Positions 58,667 to 64,000 of a stretch of 64,000 nt of DNA are shown piece by piece. This DNA is from Rapana venosa (taxonomy: Eukaryota; Mollusca; Gastropoda; Neogastropoda; Muricidae), in assembly GCA_028751875.1 (NCBI GenBank), contig CM054154.1:52802144-52866143 (forward strand), read 5' to 3'. The translations under genes were made by a program, and so were the position numbers. Under the pieces are notes generated by a model. It was not told where the DNA came from and made no database searches. It saw only the letters and a list, made by a program, of their open reading frames with translations. Position 1 is the stretch's first letter, and each line of letters starts with the position of its first letter.

Positions 58667-58783
58667 TAAATACACAGGCAAGTGCAGTGCATATGATTTT
58701 GTATGAATGTGCAAGTGTGCATTTCTCTTCAAAAAGGTAAATGCACATGTAGATAACATTAAGATTTGATGTGACAACTCACT
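58664..58783. other. Short spacer with no recognised feature
   Basis: About 120 bp of ordinary sequence between the GA array and the piggyBac left flank. I see nothing in it. Confidence 0.5.
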
Positions 58784-60266
58784 TTAACCCTTTACCATTC
58801 GCATTTCTTACAGAGAAACTCTCTGTAGTATTCGGAAATTTACGCTGTTTTTTCAGAGAATAAGTACCTCAAGTACACATAGTCCTGTACAGTTACTATT
58901 GTTCGCAGAGCAGTCATATTTTGCCAAAGTATTCATATAAAGTCATACTTTGTTCTGCACCCCAAGATGTGTGTCCTACCTACATGTGTCGTGCTGCTGT
59001 CCCCATCTTTGTCACCAAATACAGGTAACATGCAGTGACATCATGCTGTTAGTCTACAACTACCCTCTAACATGCGCAATATAGGTATGTGATTAAAAAA
59101 AATAATATGTGTGGTCCTGCCTGAATGTGTCCTCCATCGCATCCACCGTCATGGTAATCCAATCGAACATTCACACGTCACAAAATTACTGTCACCAAGT
59201 CTACACTTCCTCAGTGGAAAGTATTCAAACATATTGAAAACGACGTTGACTAATGCGCGTATATACATTATTTACAAATATATGCTGATGCCTACTATTT
59301 ACAGACACTAGTGTGTCCTTCACCAATAGCTAGCTACATGGCTGTCACAATGCAGGTGTCACAGCCAGTGTCGCGTCCAGGTGTGTTGGCGTGTTTCTCA
59401 GGTGAAAATACTGATTAATTTTGAGAAATCTGGTTTTCGTCATATTACTGATCTGTGACTCAGAAAATGTCAAATCAGTAGACCAGTAGAGATGAAGCCT
59501 CAGCAAACGCTTGATCCCCATCATGATCAAAACTGACAGGTAAGCCCAAATTTCATCAGGTTTGTTTCTGTCCGTAATGGATCTATGACTAAGCCTTTCA
59601 CCAGCGATCTTTTGCCTGGCATAATTGTTAGTTTCATCTGCTACAATTTGAAAAAAATGTTGGGGCACAAACAAAACAAAGTAATCTAAGAGCTTGGCAT
59701 TCAGTGGGAGAGTTTGTGCCGGCCCAGTCGGCAGCGTGAAGTCTTGCACTGAGCAAGGCACTTGTGCGCTGGGCCATGTCGTCTGCTATGAAGCCAACGG
59801 AATGTTATCCTCAGCATCACTTTCCGACTCACTACCTTCTCCTATTTCATCTCTTTCTTCTACATCTACTTCAACATCGGATTCAACATTTTATTCTCTT
59901 TTGAACTGTTCCACTTCAGCCAAAATAGCTTCAATTTCCACATCAGTATATTCCTCCCAAATTGTATGCTCAATCTTTGCTGCCATCTTTAGCTACAAGA
60001 AAGCGTGGGAAAGACAAAGCCAGTCACTGGCCAATTTCTTGTGAAAGGGAGGCTGTGTAGCACTGAATTTGGTGTCCATTCCTTCCTTAGTTTATGCTGA
60101 CCTCAGTGGAATGTTCATTCATTGTGTGTGTGTACTAGGTAGAGCTTAGTGCGAGATGGAAAATCCCCACTAGGCTGAAATTACGTCCGGCGGGCTGCGG
60201 CGGGTATAAATAGATGCGGCAAGCGGGCAGCGGGGCTAACGGCGGGTAAAAATGGGAAAGGGTTAA
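58784..60266 (-). mobile_element. piggyBac-superfamily transposon, internally deleted
   Basis: The element body is 58788-60262 (1475 bp), with TTAA duplicated at 58784-58787 and 60263-60266. The left end ccctttaccatt and the complement of the right end ccctttcccatt match at 11 of 12 bases, so these are terminal inverted repeats. The right subterminal region (60185-60250) is GC-rich with repeated gcggg/gcgggta units, and the left one has a small inverted repeat (acagagaaactctctgt). It carries only the N-terminal part of a transposase on the minus strand. The usual length of an autonomous element is 2.4 kb or more, so the catalytic part has been deleted. The sequence here is clean. Confidence 0.85.
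59345..59988 (-). pseudogene. piggyBac-like transposase, N-terminal part only
   Basis: A DNA transposase of the DDE_Tnp_1_7 type cuts and pastes at TTAA. From the Met at 59988: MAAKIEHTIWEEYTD, then after a two-base slip (tgtg) VEIEAILAEVEQFKRE, a stop, an acidic Glu/Asp/Ser run typical of these N-termini, a second stop, then DFTLPTGPAQ, LDYFVLFVPQHFFQIVADETNNYA, DEIWAYLSVLIMMGI, LHLYWSTD and RFLKINQYFHLRN. This order fits the N-terminal domain of the family. The frame ends at 59345, before the first catalytic Asp, so it cannot be active. It is an old remnant: one slip and two in-frame stops. Confidence 0.85.
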
Positions 60267-60855
60267 AGCAAGCTTTTGACTGCAGTGTGTAGTCTGAGTA
60301 AATCTAATAATGTGTACAAAGAGACTTGTCAATCTGCACCTATGTGGTGAAAATTACACTGATCAATGTATTAACAAATCACACAGATGACCCAAAGACA
60401 GGTAAGGATATCGTGACTGTCCTCGCTGGCCCAGACGACGTGGTTTGACATTAGGGAAGATGCATTTCAACACTTTGCCAAAGTCAGCTGGGCAGAGGGG
60501 CTTGAGGCGATGGCTGTCACAATACGACCTGAAAGAGACATTCTGGCATTAGACTGGAACCCCTCCATATGTAGGTTTGTTGCAAACGTGTACTTAGACT
60601 GGGAGACTGGAGTTCCTTGTCAGGCATACACTGCCACAGTGCCTGGAGCTGACAGAAGGCTGGGGTCCAGGAGCTGCCTTGGCCCCAGGGGCAATACTCT
60701 GGTAGAAGATCAAGGGGGGATGAAGCCCCCAGGCTGAAGCTGATTTTGATTTTCCAAACTCAACATGACCTCAGTGTGCATAGGCCAACTCCACAAAACA
60801 TATTATGCTTAAAGCATTTCCTGGTTCAACCCACAAATGGTCCTTCCTTCGACTT
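60267..60855. other. Unassigned stretch with one open frame
   Basis: No repeat or gene is recognised. A plus frame at 60510-60737 reads ERDILALDWNPSICRFV and VYLDWETGVPCQAY without stops. It looks less like a LINE than anything else here, and I cannot assign it. There is no supporting splice or promoter evidence that I would trust. Confidence 0.3.
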
Positions 60856-60856
60856 G

Positions 60857-60881
60857 TATGTATATGTATGTATGTATGTAT

Positions 60882-60912
<31 letters not shown>

Positions 60913-61000
60913 TGTGTGTGTGTGTGTGTGTGGTGGTGTATGTGTGGGGTGTGTGTTGTAGTAGTAGTCTTTGGGTGTTTTTTTTTGGGGGGTAGGGGGG
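60857..61000. repeat. GTAT/GT microsatellite next to a gap
   Basis: (GTAT)n at 60857-60880, then (GT)n with GGTG interruptions to about 60960, then T and G runs into the N gap. The contig probably ended because of this repeat. Confidence 0.9.
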
Positions 61001-61500
61001 NNNNNNNNNNNNNNNNNNNNNNNNNNNNNNNNNNNNNNNNNNNNNNNNNNNNNNNNNNNNNNNNNNNNNNNNNNNNNNNNNNNNNNNNNNNNNNNNNNNN
61101 NNNNNNNNNNNNNNNNNNNNNNNNNNNNNNNNNNNNNNNNNNNNNNNNNNNNNNNNNNNNNNNNNNNNNNNNNNNNNNNNNNNNNNNNNNNNNNNNNNNN
61201 NNNNNNNNNNNNNNNNNNNNNNNNNNNNNNNNNNNNNNNNNNNNNNNNNNNNNNNNNNNNNNNNNNNNNNNNNNNNNNNNNNNNNNNNNNNNNNNNNNNN
61301 NNNNNNNNNNNNNNNNNNNNNNNNNNNNNNNNNNNNNNNNNNNNNNNNNNNNNNNNNNNNNNNNNNNNNNNNNNNNNNNNNNNNNNNNNNNNNNNNNNNN
61401 NNNNNNNNNNNNNNNNNNNNNNNNNNNNNNNNNNNNNNNNNNNNNNNNNNNNNNNNNNNNNNNNNNNNNNNNNNNNNNNNNNNNNNNNNNNNNNNNNNNN
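61001..61500. other. Assembly gap of exactly 500 N
   Basis: A second placeholder of the same size as 26541-27040. It joins contig 2 (ending in a GT repeat) to contig 3 (starting inside LINE-D). Adjacency and orientation of contig 3 rest on scaffolding only. Confidence 0.97.
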
Positions 61501-62610
61501 ACCAACTAAAAATAAGGAAGAGGCAGATCGCCTAGATTTATCAGTCATTGTGGAAAAGGCGAACATCATGGTTTTTAGAATGGGTGGACATTTGTCAGTG
61601 CGTGAAAAATGGTTTTATGGAAATGCTGAAGTGAAAGTCGTGAATTCTTGTGGATACCTAGGGATGACATTTTCAACAGAGCTAAGTGTGGGTGTTGCAT
61701 GGAGTGAATCTTGCGGGAAAGGGAGGAAAGGTGTAATCGAAATCTTAAAAACGTTACGAATGCTGAATTCAGTAGATTGTTCTTTATTTTGGAAATTGTT
61801 TGATGTTCAAATAGAACCTTTACTTACATATGCATCTGAAATATGGGGACTTACTGTCAATCCACAAATAGAAAAAATACATACATATGCTATCAAACGT
61901 TTCTAAATGTCCCAATCCATTCGTCAAATACTGTACTATATGGAAGAAACGGGAAGATATCCTTTAAAACATCAGAACGTCTGTTAAGTTTTATTATGTA
62001 CTGGCTAAAACTACTGAAACTTCCCAGGTTCACGTTTATGTAGGCAGTCTTATGACATGATGGTTATACAAATGGAGCTGGGGTAAGAAGAATTGGGCAT
62101 ATCAAGTTAAAAAGTTTTTATCAGAACATGGTTTTGGAATCGTGTGGGTTTTTGTCTCAGGAAGTAGGTAGCGAGCATGGGTTTATTTCTGAATTGAAAG
62201 ACAGACTCATTTGTTCATTTAAACAAAATTGGCACTCGGACATGGAAAGTAAAGATAAATACTGCTGTTTTTTTCCGTTTAAGTGTGCTTTTCAAGCTGA
62301 AAAGTATCTTCGAATAGTCACTGACAAATGGGACCGACTAAATTATGCAAGATTTCGACTAAGAACACTCGGTTTCAATGCAAATAAAAGATGGTTTCAA
62401 CCTGAGACGTCCACACAGTTCCCATGCCCTGTGTGTGGTCATATTCTTGATGATGAAGTGCATTTCCTGTTTCATTGTCAATCATATGTTTCCATACGTG
62501 AAAACTGTGGTGTTCTCAATCTAGAAGCTTTTGGAAGGCAATATATATTTTTCTATCTTATCGTCCTGATGATATTTTGTGATCAAATCGGTTGCAAAGT
62601 TTATTGCTGA
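61501..62610 (+). pseudogene. LINE-D ORF2 C-terminal half
   Basis: Starts at the gap just after the RT catalytic core. It reads VEKANIMVFRMGGHLSVREKWF, VNSCGYLGMTFSTELS, SCGKGRKGVIEILKTLRMLN, LFWKLFDVQIEPLLTYASEIWG (61520-61906), then after a slip GRYPLKTSERLLSFIMYWLKLLKLP, a LSEHGFG block, NYARFRLRTLGFNANKRWFQ and FPCPVCGHILDDEVHFLFHC, a zinc knuckle (C-x2-C-x8-H-x4-C). RT motif C is not in view. It is the best-preserved LINE-D end in the window: 61501-61906 and 62128-62610 are each open. The ORF ends near 62608. Confidence 0.85.
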
Positions 62611-62935
62611 AGCACTGAAAATTACGACAATTACAGCTAAGTTCCAATTAGTTTAACATTTGTGACTAAAGTAAAGTAAAGTTATGTTAATATGTAAACT
62701 CCAGCATTTTGTGTGACACCTAAAGAAACATTTGTAATTACGCTGTAATCTCCAGCAAGAATATTTATTGAAAACTCCACATACAATTTCATTGGATGGT
62801 CTAATATAGCATTCTAGATGTTTCTTTTTTATTTTAGTTATTGCTTATTGGTTCCTGTTGTTATCCTTGCTATTACTTTGTGTTCAGTTTGAAACTGAGT
62901 TCTATCAAAGCTTAAATCCGTTCCATTTCTAGTTT
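62611..62935 (+). repeat. LINE-D 3' UTR
   Basis: The reverse complement matches 5270-5570: aattagtttaac, gtgactaaagtaaag, ctgtaatctccagcaagaata, tggatggtctaatatagcattctaga, and gttattgctta then ggttcctgttg then ctttgtgttcagtttgaa. It has two copies of the ctgnaatctccagcaa-type unit. No poly(A) is seen; the join to the next element is near 62935. Confidence 0.75.
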
Positions 62936-62939
62936 GGTT

Positions 62940-64000
62940 TTTCTACGTTAAATGCTCAGTGATTTGAATCAACAAACAACGAATCAACAAACAACTTTCC
63001 GAAAACAAATAACAAAGTCAACTCTTATCCATTCAGCAAAGACAGACTACTACTCTTCCCAGTTCTCTGTGCTACTATCCATAAAATCTCTTTTTTCCCT
63101 CACCTCAATCTCCTTGGATCTGCAAAAACAACTCCTCTGCCTAACACCCACAGCCTGTCTGAACTTCCATCATATTTTCTGCCTTCTTCCTCAGACAAAG
63201 TTCGAAACATACGCTCCAGACTGGATCAGACTCAATTCCAGCTGCGCCTCCTGATCCCCATTCACTGGCACTCCTCTCTTTCCTTCCATCCCACGAGTGA
63301 AAAAGAAATCATGACAATTCTGAAGGAAATGAAATAAAATCATGCGACCTTGATCCCATACCTGCTCCTGTTGTTCTCACAATGCTCCACAACTTGTACC
63401 TATATCACTAAAATAGTAAACTCATCTCTTGTGTCAGGAAATTTTCCATCAGCTCTTAAAACAGCAATAGTCACACCTCTACTAAAAAAAGCACGACCTC
63501 GATCCCAACATTCTGAAGAATTATAGGCTGTCTCAAACTTACCCTTTGTCCTCTAAAGTACTAGAAAAAGTCGTTCTCAAACAGCTCAACATCACCTTCA
63601 TTCTAATGATCTCCTTCCCACTTTTCATCTGCCTATCGCCCCAACCACAGCACCGAAACCACCCTAGTCCACACTTTAGATACACTTCTACTTGCTTCTG
63701 ATGCAGGAAAAACCTCCCTCCTCACTCTTCTTGACTTATCTTAGCCTTTGATACCATAGATCACTCAATTCTTCTTTTCTCGCCTCCAAAATACGTTTGG
63801 TATTAACGGCACAGCCCTCACCTGGTTTACTTCATACCTCACAGACAGGATCCAGAAAGTTATTGTAAACAAAATTCAATCAAACCTGTCAAAATGGAAT
63901 GTGGAGTCCCGCAGGGATCAGTCCTGGGCCCTGGTCTCTTTACTCTCTACACTGCTCCACTCTCACATATAATAAACAACCACCATATTGATCATCATTT
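62940..64000 (+). pseudogene. L2-like LINE RT, running off the window
   Basis: Reads KTDYYSSQFS (post-EN linker, 63045), RSRLDQTQFQLRLL near 63210, SGNFPSALKTAIVTPLLKK (63440-63490), PVSNLPF-type text near 63530, LHSNDLLPTF near 63600, then motif A near 63725-63770 (LLDLS then FDTIDHSI after a slip) and motif B GVPQGSVLGPGLFTLYTAPL (63902-63960). Motif C lies beyond the edge. This is the RT segment that the 5890-7455 derivative lacks. At least six slips. Confidence 0.8.

Noticed and set aside
58192..58777. Long Arg/Glu or Ser/Leu repeat proteins in five frames
   Set aside because: They are translations of the GA microsatellite, open in all phases on both strands, with no non-repeat domain.
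1..64000. CRISPR array, bacterial operon, phage or endogenous viral genes
   Set aside because: No regular direct repeats with unique spacers, no compact gene clusters with ribosome binding sites, and no gag-pol order or long terminal repeats. All RT found is of the non-LTR type.

Overview
This is a eukaryotic, repeat-dominated genome window and almost certainly animal. The likeliest source is a mollusc or another lophotrochozoan; this is inferred from tRNA-derived SINEs with a 'tccttcggatgagac'-type central domain, many divergent LINE families, piggyBac-type DNA transposons and long GT/GA/ATT microsatellites. I found no intact host gene, no rRNA, no CRISPR array and no bacterial or phage gene. 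Nearly all recognisable coding sequence is decayed non-LTR retrotransposon (LINE) ORFs.

The window is three contigs joined by two runs of exactly 500 N (26541-27040 and 61001-61500). Contig 1 (1-26540) from about position 1143 to its end is the same locus as contig 2 from 27041 to about 51960, in the same order and strand, offset by 25.9 kb and later drifting by indels. The two copies are clean in different places: contig 1 is near unreadable at about 10.1-18.9 kb, and contig 2 is poor at about 35.9-42.2 and 44.9-57 kb. Most differences between them therefore look like consensus error. The simplest reading is an unpurged haplotig or overlapping contig placed beside its partner, not a real tandem duplication.

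Layout of the shared locus (contig 1 coordinates): end of a LINE with a C2H2 finger tail (1-1271); GT-rich LINE 3' tail (1272-1745); RNase H LINE fragment (1746-2270); minus-strand 5' half of 'LINE-D' (EN 2245-3100, ORF1 3180-4676), whose ORF1 is split by a TTAA-flanked MITE (3807-4485); 3' end of another LINE-D (5250-5890); an L2-like LINE lacking its RT core (5890-7455); an L1-like LINE (7457-11130) hit by two opposed SINEs; a Rex1/CR1-like LINE (11225-17890) split by a near full-length L2-like LINE (12886-16330); a minus RTE-like LINE (18500-20440); and LINE-D ORF2 (20440-26274) split by a complete RTE-like LINE (22515-25712). The locus ends in another minus L2-like element that contig 2 carries on to 55870.

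Contig 2 continues uniquely with a SINE (56195-56490), a minus-strand L1-type ORF1 (57001-58190), a 250-bp GA microsatellite, and an internally deleted piggyBac element with TTAA duplications and matching termini (58784-60266). Contig 3 holds a LINE-D 3' half (61501-62935) and an L2-like RT running off the window end.

The elements do not form a pathway. They form layered insertions whose relative order can be read, with four junctions checkable by target-site duplication or restored reading frame. Clade names (L2-like, RTE-like, L1-like, Rex1/CR1-like) are judgements from motifs and need a phylogeny. 'LINE-D' is only a label for this window.
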